Shown: positions 41,584-52,621 of the stretch, piece after piece
Position numbering within the stretch: the first letter of the stretch is position 1
Layout: every line of letters starts with the position of its first letter
DNA from: Dactylonectria macrodidyma
Lineage: Eukaryota > Ascomycota > Sordariomycetes > Hypocreales > Nectriaceae
NCBI GenBank assembly: GCA_020744425.1
Contig: JAGMUV010000031.1
Span: forward strand, 1 to 64,000
Direction: 5' to 3'
DNA: 64,000 nt
Translations under genes and position numbers: made by a program
The notes under the pieces: model-generated
What the model was told of the DNA's origin: nothing
Database searches by the model: none
Seen by the model: the letters and a program-made list of their open reading frames with translations, nothing else

Positions 41584-44500
41584 CAAGGCTCGAACCCACT
41601 ACACTGTAAATCCACGTGGACCACATATAAGTGGCCCATCTCTATTACATCCACTTGTCGGCGCTCAGATTACGTAATAATCCACTACACTTGGACACGA
41701 AAGTGGATGTAATGGAGTGGATTTAGGTGGATTTAGGTACAGTGGGATATTCCCTGACCCTGTATGGTTCATAGTACTTATTTTTGTATATGACTGCCCA
41801 TTAAATCGAGGTACCTGGACCCAAGTTAGCCGAGGTCGATCACCCCTACAGCTAATCTAATAATATTGACGAGAAACTACCCCTATTGAGTGCGTTTTCT
41901 ACAGATTTCCTGCTTTGTTTTTGCCAAAAAAAAAATTTGATGTCAGCCAACCAGCCAGGCCAACCAGGCCAACAGCAGCAGCTCGAAGACCGTCTTTTTC
42001 GCCATTTCAGAGGCTGGAATTGGTCAGAACGCGCTCGTGATACTAGCTCTTGGCTGTGGGACTTTGGCTATGATATTCAACGTCATGGCTTACGCAAATG
42101 GGCTTGCAAGGACTGTATCCTCGGAAATCGTCCCATTATCGCGAGTTTTACCTCTTCAGGTCTCCAGAACGCGGCAAATCATCTATGGCGTGAGCACAAA
42201 ACACCAGCACCAGAGGGAGAGAAAAAGAGCACAGCACAGCTCAAATCCGAAGGCGCACTGAAATCGAACCAACCGACTATTGCCTCTGTTTTGAAACTGG
42301 ACGTCAACAAGCCTACGGAACAGAATATCGCGAATAGCTTCATCTCACGCTTTGATAAGCAACACTTTCAGCGTATGCTAGTCGAGTTAATCGTCAGTAG
42401 CAACCAGTCATTTTCCTTCGCCGAGAACCCCATCCTCCGAGAAATCTTCGACTATTTGAGTCCCTCCGTTTCCATCCAACACGCCAACTTGACTGCCACG
42501 GCTGTCCGATATAAGATCATTCAGGAGTATAACCGCCACAAGCAGACGGTTATCGAGGTGCTGAGGAACTCCCCTGGAGCCCTTCATATTTCATTTGATG
42601 GCTGGACGTCTCGAAATAAGCTTGCCCTCTACGGTATTGCTTGTTTTTTTCAGAGACGAGAAGAATCGGCCATGCAAAATCATGATTGGAGTTCCAGAGG
42701 CTCATCGTCACTTCGGCTCAACGATCGGTGGGGAGGTTCTCGACGTCCTACACACTCTTGGCGTGGGTCCAGAGAAGGTTGGCTATTTCACGCTCGACAA
42801 TGCAGAAAACAACGATACTGCCATGGAGGTCATTGGTGCTGAACTTGGGTTCGATGGCCGACTGCGCCGAGGACGCTGTATTGGCCACACAATTAACTTG
42901 TCAGCCAAGGCGCTCTTATTTGGCAAAAACGCCGACGCGTTCGAGAAGCAATTGTCAGGCGCAGAAGCGTTATCTGATACTGAATACGCTCAATGGCGCC
43001 GAAAAGGACCAGTTGGCAAGTTACACAATATCGTAGTTGATGTGCGTATTAGCCACCGGCTGATTTACTTGTTCAAGGAGGTCCAGAGGGTAAGCGGTTT
43101 AACTAAATCCTATTCGTCTCATATTAACTCGGTATATCTAACAGGACGAAATTAATCGCGCCACCACCCTTAAACTCTGATCGAAGAAACCACTTAAGCT
43201 AATTATCGACAACGACACGCGTTGGCTGTCACAACTCTACATGATCCGCAGGGCTCTACGGTTGAAAACCTCTATCGAACTCCTACTGATCAAGTATAAG
43301 GCGCAATGGGAGGACGAAAATCGGTCTAAAAAGACTGGCCAAGTGACACAAGCCAAGTTGGCGAAAAAACCACGCATCCTCCGACACGAGAATCAGCTAA
43401 CGGACAAAGACTGGGAGGTTCTTTACCATTTGGAGGCTATTCTGACTGTTTTTGAGACCGTGGTAAAGACGCTTGAGGGTGATGGACACATCCGCAGGCG
43501 TAAGCAAGGCTGGACAGGCTCCTATGGCAATATCTGGGACGTGGTGCTTGGCTATGAGTTGCTGCTTAACACACTGGAAGAATATAAGCAGCTTGCTGCT
43601 GATTTTCCTGATCCAGAGCACTTCCGCATCGGAATCAACCTTGCTTGGGATAAGCTGGATGAATATTATCGGCGGCTGGACGAGACGCCCATCTACTATA
43701 CGGCTATGGCGCTCCATCTAGCTTATCGTTGGGACTGGTTTGATGAAACGTGGGCTCATAAGCCTAGCTGGGTTGAAAAGGCAAAAGAGATGGTTGCCGA
43801 CGTCTGGCTGTCCGATTACGCTCGTCTCGAGGTTAGAACCAGCAGCAGCAGAGGCGACGACGAGCCACCAGCAAAAAGGCCTCAGTTTTTCAATCCCTTC
43901 GAGAAGAACAGTCGTCTGCCAAGCTCAATACCAGCCTGCGCAGCAGCTATTGTGGGTGACGAGTACCAAGCGTGGCAGACGGATAGTGACGCCAGCGACG
44001 GCAACGTTCGTAATCCAATTGGTTACTGGATCACTAAGCAAGGCAGATATCCTCGGTTATCCAGGATGGCCTTGGACTTCCTGACGATCCAGCCGATGTC
44101 AGCCGAGTGTGAGAGGTTATTTTCAGCTGCTGGCAAGATGGTCTCGGGGTTGCGTACGAACCTAGATGCTGAGATTATCGCCATTTGTCAGGTCTTACGC
44201 TCTTGGTACCGTGCTGGCCTTATCAAGGACCTGGATCCATTGCTTAAGTCACACCTCGAAAGTAAGCTGGATGCCGGCTGTGGGACTCTAAGCGACGACG
44301 AGCTGGCTCTTGCTGAGTCAAAATGGCTATTCGAGGGCGAGGACAGCGCCAGCGAGGTTGACGATTCATCACAGCAGCAAGAGGCTGAAGAGTTAGTGTC
44401 AACCTCTGAAAGTGAGGCTGAATAGGCGTCGATGAGGTTGTGAATAGCCTCAAAAGTCCACTTACAAAAATCCACTTATAAATCCACGTGTACATCCATT

Positions 44501-44626
44501 CCACTCCGGTCGAAAGTGTGCTACATCCACTTTGTAATTGCCTAAAAATGGTCCATCCACTCTACTTGGTCCAAAAGTGGAGTGGATGGTCCAAAAGTGG
44601 AGTGGATGTAGTGGTTTCGAGCCTTG
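41584..44626. mobile_element. hAT element, 3.0 kb, with near-intact transposase
   Basis: The left end is CAAGGCTCGAACCCACTACA; the right end reverse-complemented is CAAGGCTCGAAACCACTACA. Subterminal regions on both sides carry many copies of ATCCAC/GTGGAT. The transposase gene 41940-44425 lies between. The flanking octamers differ (GCCAAGCC and GGTATGGT), so the original target duplication is lost; the right flank is only 23 bp long before a telomeric-repeat tract. Confidence 0.8.
41940..44425 (+). pseudogene. hAT transposase, two inactivating changes
   Basis: Reading starts MSANQPGQPGQ. A BED-like zinc finger follows (WACKDC ... HLWREHK), then the DDE-type RNase H domain (ALHISFDGWTS, GYFTLDNAENND, GRCIGHTINL), the DTRWLSQL segment and the C-terminal dimerisation region (SAECERLFSAAGKM, QVLRSWYRAGL). 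A 7-T run at 42644-42650 puts the next segment (RDEKNRPCKIM) one frame off. A 55-bp intron at 43090-43144 is followed by an in-frame TGA at 43178-43180 (a TGA that could derive from CGA). Apart from these two lesions the frame is open to an acidic C-terminus, so decay is recent or one lesion is a sequencing error. Confidence 0.9.
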
Positions 44627-44649
44627 GGTATGGTGATATGCTGTCTGGC

Positions 44650-44670
44650 TTAGGGTTAGGGTTAGGGTTA
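44650..44670 (+). repeat. interstitial telomeric repeat, 3.5 x TTAGGG
   Basis: Exact (TTAGGG)3 TTA on the plus strand. Left of it are 23 bp and the end of a hAT element; right of it, with no gap, is the broken exon of a solute-binding-protein gene. The orientation is that of a right-hand chromosome end of the left-side sequence. Confidence 0.95.
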
Positions 44671-45381
44671 CCCCATCGAGGCTTTTGCTTCAGCAGGTCC
44701 TCGAACCACTTCTTGCCGTATTTTTTGATGCTAACGGGGGTAAGTAAGCGACTGCTGTACTGGGGGGAAGTTTCTTGGCACTTACATCAACTCGAATGCG
44801 AAGAGAACGGCGTCATCGTCGTTGGGGTATGTCAAAGCAAGCTTGCCCTTGAATTCTGGGTGCAGAAAGTCTGTGAACTCTTGGATTTTCTTGCCCTTCA
44901 ACTTGTCGTGATTCCAGATGAGCTGCCAGCCAAGGCCGAGGTATCCATAGTATGCAGCATCGCCATCTTTGAAATCAGGATAAATCTTGTCAAAGCCAGC
45001 AGGAGCGTAGTTGAGAAGCGCGCCCTCCTTCTTCCATCTCGGAAAGTCGTGCAGCGTCTGGAGAACAATACTGTCGACATAGACATTCTTGTTTGCGAGT
45101 TGCTGATCAATATTGCCATCGTGGTACTTAGACAGATTGACCGTGAGATTGAGTGTCATGCCGGGAAAGGCTTTCTCAAACGCTGTTTTGAGCGCATCTT
45201 GCTGATTTTTCTCATCGCCTCCCGACCAGAGTGTCACAGTGCCGCCCTCTTTGAGTGCAGCCTTGTAGATCTGGTCGAGGGATCTCTCCTCAACTTGGGG
45301 GGTGGCATTGGCATGGGGGTTACCGTATGCCGCAGCGTTCACCCCCCCAAGGAGCAACGCAGAAAGTGTTAGAAAACGCAT
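44671..45381 (-). pseudogene. secreted Fe3+-type solute-binding protein, truncated at telomeric repeats
   Basis: Exon 1 (45381-44786) begins with a signal peptide (MRFLTLSALLLGGVNAAA) and continues GTVTLWSGGDEKNQQDAL, VDSIVLQTLHDFPRWKKEG and GYLGLGWQLIWNHDKLKGK, typical of fungal secreted homologues of bacterial ABC-type iron-binding proteins. The donor AT|GTAAGT and acceptor GTTAG|C give exon 2 (from 44730), KKYGKKWFEDLLKQKPRW, where homology stops exactly at TAACCCTAACCC. The remaining half of the protein is missing; the frame would run through the telomeric repeats into hAT sequence and stop. The gene is therefore a broken copy, cut at the junction. Confidence 0.88.
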
Positions 45382-46249
45382 GGCGAGGTATGTATGTAAA
45401 GAAATGTGAAATGAGTGAGGATGAAGTTGGTGGTGGTGGTCTTGTAGGGAACTCGGCTCTATTCCCTTACTTATATATACTCATTTGCGTCCGCGCGTCC
45501 TTTGCCTTCTCATTAAGGCGATGGCCTCATTTACAACGTCCGGCGGAATATCATTCCGAATGCTGGCAGTGCAGTGTGCATTGAAGATGATCCTTGTCAC
45601 AGCTTTAATAAGCAAGCGCGCGGCATGCCAGGCGCTGTGAACAAAGGTGGTTTCAAATCAAATGCCCGACTATGCCAAGATTGTACAAGCCTAGAAATAC
45701 TTGTTCGCTCCGGCCATTTAAGTTGCGCTACAGGTTAGTCCAAGCCAACTCGCGGAGATGTTTACGAGAACACGGGCTTTGGCCCGGTAGCTCTGGAGAA
45801 CCCATTACTGGTGCCCTCGGAGACTTCCTGCACTTGCGTAATTTGTGATGGGCGCGCGGAGGTAGACATTTGCATCCCTGGATGACGGGGCGTTAATTCC
45901 AAACGAGTATATCGTGCCGTGATTAGATGATGCTATATAATAGAGTTCAGCACAATCCTTAACTAGAGCGCAGAGCAGACGAAGCGAACAATTGACAGTC
46001 CCTCGTTAGCAACGAGCTGTGGCCGAGGCTGTTTGTGTTTAGCCACCAAGGCACCGCCATAGAAGTGGCCGACAAGTCCATCTTGAATGAGTGCACCATC
46101 GGCCACAGCGGAACCGATAACCCCAGTGCGCGACTAAATGGCATTGACCAGAGGCAGGAATCTCTCGCAAGAGATGAAGACTTTCCGTCGGAACTGAGTC
46201 CTTTAGATTGCTGAAATGCACGCTTATGTGGCCTTCCGCGACTGTACTG
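45382..46249. other. promoter of the solute-binding gene and intergenic
   Basis: Contains the 5' flank of the broken gene. The minus-strand ORF 45959-46477 is made up of LINE 3' sequence and its flank, not a gene. Nothing else recognised. Confidence 0.35.
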
Positions 46250-47385
46250 GTATAGTAGTAGTAGTAGATTTATTACGCCCGGGAGAACGGATCTCATAGG
46301 GCCATGGAATACGCTATGATATTTACATTTCTGCCACTTCAATCCTGACCACAAAGTAAAGCCCCACTTCCTCTCCCTGAATCGCTTTCTTTTGGCCTCG
46401 CTTGACTCTCTCTGACAGGCCTGCTTGAAGGCCAATTTCTCCAAGTGTTCCTCAGCAGCTGAAGCATGGTCTGTCAAAATGAGGCTGCATTGTGTTAGTA
46501 TTGTGTCAATGTTTCCTGGTTCCGGTTGTTAGTATGTCCCATTCTCCTACTTCACTCCCAGTCTTCCCGTCTTCATCGCAAATTTGATCGTTGCTCGCAC
46601 CGCCTGTAGGTTACGTGACCACTTCGGTCCGTCCAATGCCGACTTTCCTCCCAAAAAGAACGACAGGTTTCCCATCTCGCTTTGCCCGATTTGTCTCATG
46701 CCTTCGCGTTGTACATCCCACTTGGTGCATCGAAAGAGAAAATGTTCCATTGTCTCGACTGCCCGTCCACAGTCGCACAACTCTGATTCCACCGCGCCGA
46801 TCCTCAACAGGTAGCTATTGATCCTCGCCATTCCCGTGCGTAGCTGTGAAAGCGTGTCTGCTTCGCGCCTCTTCAGTCCGTCGTATAGCACCTTTGTGTG
46901 TTTGCCTGGTAGCGCTTTGTCAACCCTCTTGGAGAAGCCGCCCACTCTGTCCGGTAGCGCCTGGTGCTGTTGTAGCTGTGCTCTCGCCAGTCTTGTCCGC
47001 GTCGATCGAGCTTGGTATGGCGGCGTCTCTGCCGTACGTCCTGCTTCGGTTGCTCTCTGCGCCAGTCTCTTGGCCTTGGGTCCCAAGGGGAAGGCGTCGT
47101 CCCGGGACGGTACCCAGATCATTTTAACCCTGTTGTTGCCTTTTCCCAGCCGTCGGATGTGGTTGTAGATTTCCCGTATGGCTCACTGTCCCGATTGTTG
47201 TCGCGGTCGCGCGATCGCCTTCAGAGCTGACTGGCCGCTTGACAGTATGGTGAGTCTTCGGTCCTGTAGTCCGTCAGGCATGCATCGCAATGCCATCGCT
47301 ATCGCCCCTAGCTCGGCTGTGTAGGGGTTCTGGTCGTCTCGCGAGCCGAGAGTGACCGAGTACCTGGCCACGGCCCTATTCTCTT
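46250..47385 (-). mobile_element. Tad-type LINE, 5'-truncated copy
   Basis: Minus-strand fragment with the RNase H region, the C-terminal zinc-finger-like region and a 3' tail: CCCGGGCGTAATAAATC followed by TAC repeats at about 46250-46275. It is 5'-truncated, as usual for LINE insertions, and ends next to a second, oppositely oriented LINE fragment. Confidence 0.8.
46547..47371 (-). pseudogene. LINE ORF2 C-terminal part (RNase H and Cys-rich end)
   Basis: 47183-47371 encodes GSRDDQNPYTAELGAIAMAL, the RNase H active-site region with its Glu, and RRLTILSSGQSALKAI. After a frame change, 46547-47122 encodes KVLYDGLKRREADTLSQLRT and SELCDCGRAVETMEHFLFRC, the Cys/His-rich end of Tad-type LINE polyproteins. 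The two parts are in different frames and the reverse transcriptase is missing, so this is a dead fragment. A related C-terminus (SFFLGGKAASDDEKW) occurs on the plus strand just after it. Confidence 0.8.
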
Positions 47386-47409
47386 AACCCTAAATGCTCA
47401 CGAACAAAG

Positions 47410-47830
47410 ATTGGGAATTTGTCGTTCTTCTTGGGAGGAAAAGCTGCGTCGGACGACGAAAAGTGGAAGCCAGACATGCCGGCCGTGCGTGCGGCAATCA
47501 AATTTGCTATCGCGACAAACAGGCTCCATGCGGATCAGCGGCATCGGCAAACTAACCTCTACAGTGCGACTATACTAATAAAAAGCAGCCTCGATTTTGG
47601 CTGTCCGTGCTTCAGCTGCCGATGATAGGATGCTGAACGCTTGCAGAATTTGGCCTTCAAGCAGGCCTGTCATGGAACAAGCAGCGACGAGGTTGAGCAG
47701 CAAGCAATGAGATGACGATCGGTGGGGCTTGGGGTGTCATGTACCAAATGTACTGAAATGTGAACTAGATTGTGTCAAGGCCCTATAGGGACTTCCCTCC
47801 GGGCGAAATAAAATCCAATCCAATCCAAAC
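47410..47830 (+). mobile_element. Tad-type LINE 3' end, plus strand
   Basis: Encodes the last residues SFFLGGKAASDDEKWKPDMP of the same LINE family, then the shared 3' UTR (CTTCAAGCAGGCCTGTCATG), and ends TCCGGGCGAAATAAAATCC followed by AATCC repeats. Head-to-head with the minus copy. Confidence 0.75.
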
Positions 47831-47849
47831 CGTAAGCCGACCAGCCTCG

Positions 47850-47922
47850 TGGAATGGACCGTGGATCCACTCAGTGGATCCGCGTGTGGATTCAGTGGAG
47901 TGGTTTGCAGCCCTGCACACGT
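47850..47922. mobile_element. isolated hAT-like terminus with GTGGAT motifs
   Basis: Reverse-complemented it reads CAGGGCTGCAAACCACTCCA and continues with GGATCCAC/GTGGAT motifs like the subterminal motifs of the 3.0-kb hAT element at 41584-44626. No partner end was found. Confidence 0.5.
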
Positions 47923-48035
47923 TGTTGGATTGCACAGTGATGCTGAGTGCACTTGATAAAAGGTGGTTGTTATTGTAGTGATTGAAATAATTCTTAATTT
48001 TTAATGAACGTGAAAGCCCTCTTTTATCCTTCAAT

Positions 48036-48520
48036 ATGAGCCTGAGTCGTACAACAGCACATGGATCAGCATCCTTATTTACATTAGGAATTCACACCGA
48101 AATTGACATCAAAGACCATTGGAAATCTTCTCAGCCGGGGCATCAGCACACCACCCACTCTATCATCAAATTCATAACTTATGACCGATTTCAGCTGCTA
48201 TTTCGTCACATCCGCTTTTTCAACCCTCACATCATCACAACTAGCAATAGCGCCGCCCTCGTCTATGAGCGTGTGACGCCGTGGTCTGACCACATACAGC
48301 ACACGTCTACAGTCTTCTACGCACCGGGCACTTCCGTCGCTGTAGATGAGTGCATGGCCCGCTATACAGGGAGGTCAAAGGAGACAACGAGATTCCTAAC
48401 AAGCCGATCCCTGTCGGCTACAAAGTTTGGGCTGTCCGAATCTTTGAGTCACTTGTATTAGCGTGGACGAGTGGCGCATTGGTGGCAGCACCACCGTATC
48501 CATCGAGGAGGAAATAGATG
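48036..48520 (+). pseudogene. piggyBac-like transposase fragment
   Basis: Encodes TLGIHTEIDIKDHWKSSQPG, FITYDRFQLLFRHIRFF and the catalytic-Asp segment SVAVDECMARYTGRSKETT. A frameshift near 48395 then continues PNKPIPVGYKVWAVRIFES before a stop. Comparison with the intact gene at 33989-35570 shows the same order (KDHWK, TYDRFQLL, AIDEG, TGR, KPIP.G.KVW) but clearly different residues, so it is a second family. N- and C-terminal parts are absent, and no ends or TTAA duplication are evident. Confidence 0.85.
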
Positions 48521-48624
48521 GCCAAGACCGGTGGGCAATCCGGCGAGAGCAGAGTAGCCTCTTGTACCACTCGCGAGACCCACCCTCTCTTGAATGACAA
48601 AACACCTCACGGCTGACACTCCAA

Positions 48625-48883
48625 TTATGTTCCGCGATCGCCGTCGTCGCGCTTCAACGGATGCCGCGCGATCTCACAGTCCGTATGGGCCGCAATAACA
48701 GTTTTGAGAAATACAATCTCGACTTCAAGCTCACGCAACGAGGCCATTAGTGCAGCATTCGCCCGCTTACACTTTTCTGAGCGGGACTGTAGACGACCTT
48801 TTTTCTTTCCGGTAGTGGCGACTTTTTGGTAGTGTCGCATTTGACTGGCTCCTCCGACATCGTGCTTACTTAAGGGAGTGAGG
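48625..48883 (-). pseudogene. bZIP-like basic/coiled-coil ORF, frameshifted
   Basis: The minus strand begins MSEEPVKCDTTKK, then needs a one-base shift to continue TTGKKKGRLQSRSEKCKRAN and ALMASLRELEVEIVFLKTVI, followed by HTDCEIARHP. A basic stretch followed by a Leu/Ile-rich coiled coil and an HxDC motif is reminiscent of small bZIP factors, but the match is short and the basic region lacks the full consensus. It could also be a relic of another DNA-binding protein. Confidence is low and no function is claimed. Confidence 0.35.
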
Positions 48884-49460
48884 GCTATTGTTTTGCAGTT
48901 CCTGATATGTGAAGCTATGTGTTCTGAAACGCTGATATCCTTGGATGGTGTTCAAAATTTGGGGAAAGTGGGGTTTCCTTAAAAGGTGAATGTGTGGATG
49001 GTGTTGGATCCAGTACGGCACATTCGATCAAGCTGATATTTGGGGGGGAAGGCATGGTTAGGTGTTTCACTCGCTTATGAACTACGTTAACCCGTTTTTA
49101 ACATCGAGGATGGCATTTTGAATATCAGCTTCAATGTAATTTTGCATGACGATTTAAATGACGGAAATAATATTGCAATTGCTATATTATGGCGCGAGAA
49201 ACGCGGTTAGAATGCAAAGGTGGATGGATGTGAAAGTGGTGAAGGAGTGGTCCAGAATTGGGCGGGTTTACCTTATCCTACATATTTTTGAGGCGGATAA
49301 CTTAGGACGTACTATATTTCGGAACCGTACATCGAGATATAGTCTTGGCTCTCCGCGTCTTCACCCTTGTGATTCCACTCCACTTGGCCCGCAAGCCCAA
49401 GCCATCCGTGGGCAGCTGTGGCCGACGCTCACTCGCCAACAACAGGCACAACGTCGTACT
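48884..49460. other. intergenic
   Basis: No gene, repeat or RNA recognised. Confidence 0.35.
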
Positions 49461-50403
49461 TCAATCGTAAAGTAGAGGCAAGTCCCTTCCCAAATTGAGC
49501 TCCACATCGCCAAGCGACTGATTGTTCGTCAAAGACAATGCTTTGCCCAAGAGCTGCGACACGATCGGATCAGCGATCCGGCGGTTGAAGGAGGCGACAT
49601 CTTGCAAAAGGTTCTCCAACGGAGGACGCGCCGCAAGGTTGATTGACTCCTTGGCCGCCGCTAGCGCTGCAAGAGGGTATAGAACCAAGCGCGAGGTGAG
49701 CTCGTCAATGTAGGCGTACATCTCACTCGATGTGTCGAAAGCTTTGTTGATCCAGCCGATTCTCTCCGCGTCTTGGGCGTTGATGTCCTTGCCACTTAGG
49801 ATATACTCCATTGCAAGGCCTCGGCCGATAAGTCCAGGAAGATGCTGGCTTCCTCCTCCTCCTGGGATCAGGCCAGTGGCCACCTCTATCTGTCCGAGGA
49901 GCGTTTCGTACTTGGTAGCGAAACGCATGTCGAGCCCCATCAGGAGTTCGTTCCCTGCTCCGCGGGCTCTCCCGTCAACTGCGCCGATGGTCACCTGCGG
50001 CAGGTTCGAGATGTTGTACATGAGTTCTACAAAACTACCCGCGGCAGTTTCTGGCTCACGCGTTAGATCTGTCTTTAGAGCGATTGAGCTTTCTAAAGCC
50101 TTGCCTACCAATTCCGGGCATCAGAAGGTCCAAATGGGCACAGAAAAACCCAGGAACGTCGCTCTTGAAAATGACGACCTTGGTTTCATTATTGGTCTGA
50201 AGCCTCTGTACAATGTCGGCCAACCCAGTCTGAAAATCATGGCTCCAGACATTGATCGGCGATGTTGGGTTGTGGAGAGTGATTTCGAGGACACTTGCGT
50301 TCTGGGAAGTCTTTAGACCTCGATATTCCGGGAGATCCAGAGCGAGCGTTGTCGAAACAAGAAGGCCGGCCATGGCTGGTGTCCGAAGCCACGCAGGATA
50401 CAT
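49461..50403 (-). pseudogene. enoyl-CoA hydratase/isomerase-family protein with secretory N-terminus, frameshifted
   Basis: From MYPAWLRTPAMAGLLV (likely signal peptide) the frame runs LPEYRGLKTSQNASVLEITL, ETKVVIFKSDVPGFFCAHLD and LLMPG, then shifts by one base at about 50112 and continues GKALESS..VELMYNISNLPQVTIG, GRARGAGNELLMGLDMRFA, GLIPGGGGSQHLPGLIGRG and ERIGWINKAF to the stop at 49461. This is the crotonase fold (oxyanion-hole segments GRARGAGNE and GGGG). Fungal relatives with a similar hydrophobic N-terminus exist. The single-base shift makes this a probable pseudogene, or a base-calling error in an otherwise complete gene of about 315 aa. An earlier in-frame Met is at 50469. Confidence 0.8.
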
Positions 50404-50665
50404 GTTCTCGAATGAAGGAGGAGGAAGATTGAGTAAAGATAGAATATGTGATGATTCCAGTGAAAGCATGGCATGTCAAGCGGACATCACCTCTGATCTT
50501 ATACACAGTACGCCCGCTGGAAAAAGGAATCTTCCTGTACATTCATGCGAATCTCCTACGTAAAAGAGATTAAGATTACAAATGCGCATAGTGCTTAGCC
50601 ATCGACAGACGCGGAGTTAAGAAGTTGGATTATCTTGGAAAATCCCATCGGTGTCTACAGTCATA

Positions 50666-51133
50666 GGCAGGGTAACTCGGCAGTTGGTTGCCGTGGGGCT
50701 TTTTCAGAACCCAGAAGCTTCCCCGTTACGCAACCGGCGTAACCTCCTCGCCGACCTCCGAGCTTAACCTTAAGCCACATGACGTTTTATGGGTAGAATG
50801 TCCGAGCCCGAGCTGGCGGTGGGAGAGGTCCACTTAGCGGAGTTCGAGATAGGGACTTGGTCTCGACTCGGCTTTATGACAAAGCGCTCCGTCACATACA
50901 AATTTAACGCCACCAGAAAGCTCTTCTTCCATTCTTTCAAGGTCTGGCGAGCACCAGGCCGAGAGTGCTGACTACTATAGGAACATACCCGAAATCGCCG
51001 CCGCCCATGACTCCTGAGAAGTTTCCATGTCGTGGCGTTCGCTGCTCTGTTCCTGTGCTTAATGCTTAATGACACCTTGAGCCATAATCCCCGAGATGAC
51101 ACTGGTTTGTTTGCCGATGCAAGGCGTATCTTG
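50666..51133. repeat. dispersed repeat, copy 1 part A
   Basis: Starts GGCAGGGTAACTCGGCAG and is clearly alignable with 55335-55813 (copy 2). It is interrupted at 51133 by about 1.5 kb of other sequence before part B resumes at 52622. Confidence 0.85.
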
Positions 51134-51237
51134 CCAATTTCTGCAAGTTCATATCGACGCAGGTTGTGATGGGCCGAAAGGGACAAAATCGGTTATCGGT
51201 GGTTATGTTTTGTCAATATCAAGTCGCTCGCTCACAA

Positions 51238-51390
51238 AATGAGGCAAGAATCACGATCATCGTGAACTTGTTCACGATGAGAGTGAACGACCACAACTAG
51301 CATCAGGCAGCAGCCTGCTGCCTATGATATCGGCAGATTGAACATAGGTATAAAAGACCGACCTTCGTCGCTCCTTTAGATAGGAAATCA
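51238..51390 (-). repeat. third, diverged copy of the helicase leader module
   Basis: Keeps both dyads (51257-51280 and 51306-51322), the GTGGTCGTTCACTCTC segment between them and the CTTTTATAC box seen upstream of the helicase, but the rest is diverged and no helicase coding sequence follows. Confidence 0.8.
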
Positions 51391-51799
51391 AGAGTCTTTC
51401 GTTGCCCGATTCACAGGGGATCTTCTTCCCGATCGTTGTTCAGTCATCCAAACAATCGTGTCGTGCGACATGTTTCAGGGCCCGACGACGAAGTGCGCGG
51501 TGGCTAAACGCTGTTAGCCAAGGGACAGCTTGGGGCTCGGTTGCGACTCCGTACTTGCGCCTTTTCAGCCGCCATCTACCAGAGATGGCAACCTGATCGG
51601 CCTCAAATCTCCGTAATTAGTCCTGTGCCGGTGGCCGAGGCGGTGGCATGATGTCGCGGTATCACATTGTGACGGTGTGGTTGTTGGCTAGTGAAGGAGG
51701 CCGTCTTTAACGAGGACGTACGCCACCGCGCCAATCACCTAGCAGAGATATCTTTATTAAGCGGCGGTATGAGAACCACTCACGGACCTATAGAAACCG

Positions 51800-52030
51800 T
51801 CTAATTTTGACAGACCGCGCTTCAGCTGCTGAGGATAGGATGCTGAACACTTGCAGAAATTGGCCTTCAAGCAGGCTTGTCACGGCATACATCAGATGGA
51901 CCAGTCATTCAAAGTGGAAATTGTGGGGCTTTAGGTGATTTATGGAAGCTCTGTATGAAACGGAAACAGCTTAGTGCAAAGGCCCTCTTGGGTGTGTCTT
52001 CCCGGGCGAACAAAAACCTACCTACCATCC
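51800..52030 (+). mobile_element. LINE 3' end fragment
   Basis: Shares CTTCAGCTGCTGAGGATAGG and GGCCTTCAAGCAGGC with the LINE 3' ends at 46400 and 47610, and ends in TTCCCGGGCGAACAAAAACC followed by CTACC repeats. It lies in the sequence inserted in copy 1 of the dispersed repeat. Confidence 0.65.
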
Positions 52031-52621
52031 TACCGAAATACCTCTCTAGATGATATCTCTTTCAACTATGTCCTCGTATAGTGCCTCACTAGTAGTCTAG
52101 CGCGGAGGTAGCCTCGCTGTTACATCGCTTTTGTGGGAAGTAACTTACTGTAACGCTCGGGATTTCAGCTGTATGTTCCCTTCCGAATCAATATGTCTTG
52201 CTTCTACCTATCTATCGGCATCGCTGCTCACGTTTGCCCCCTCGTGACCGGTCCTTCCGGCAAAGCCGCCTCGACACTCCTCGGAAAGGACGGGCCCTAG
52301 TAGTCACCGGTATACGAGAATAATAGCGGAACTGGCGTTCCCGCGACCATAAACGATGTCGAGCCTACCCCGGGACGCCTCGAAAAGGAGGCTACCGTCG
52401 AACAACAGGTCAGGGACGGAATGCCACTTGCGTCGCGAAAGGACTGATAGATAAGGTATTGCAGTTACTCTGGAGCCCACGGTCAGTCAATAGACACTCT
52501 ATAATCCTTTTATAAAGCCTAACGTTATAACTTAGACCTATAATTTATAAGCAGAAGTGCCGCACCCTTAGGTATACGGGGACAAAAGGCGGCTAGGGGT
52601 GCGTTGGGCGCGCACTAGTAC

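Noticed and set aside
41576..44634. Target duplication of the 3.0-kb hAT element
   Set aside because: GCCAAGCC on the left and GGTATGGT on the right do not match in any nearby register.
47386..47395. Second telomeric tract (TTAACCCTAA)
   Set aside because: Barely more than one repeat unit; too short to separate from chance, although it lies at a LINE-LINE junction.
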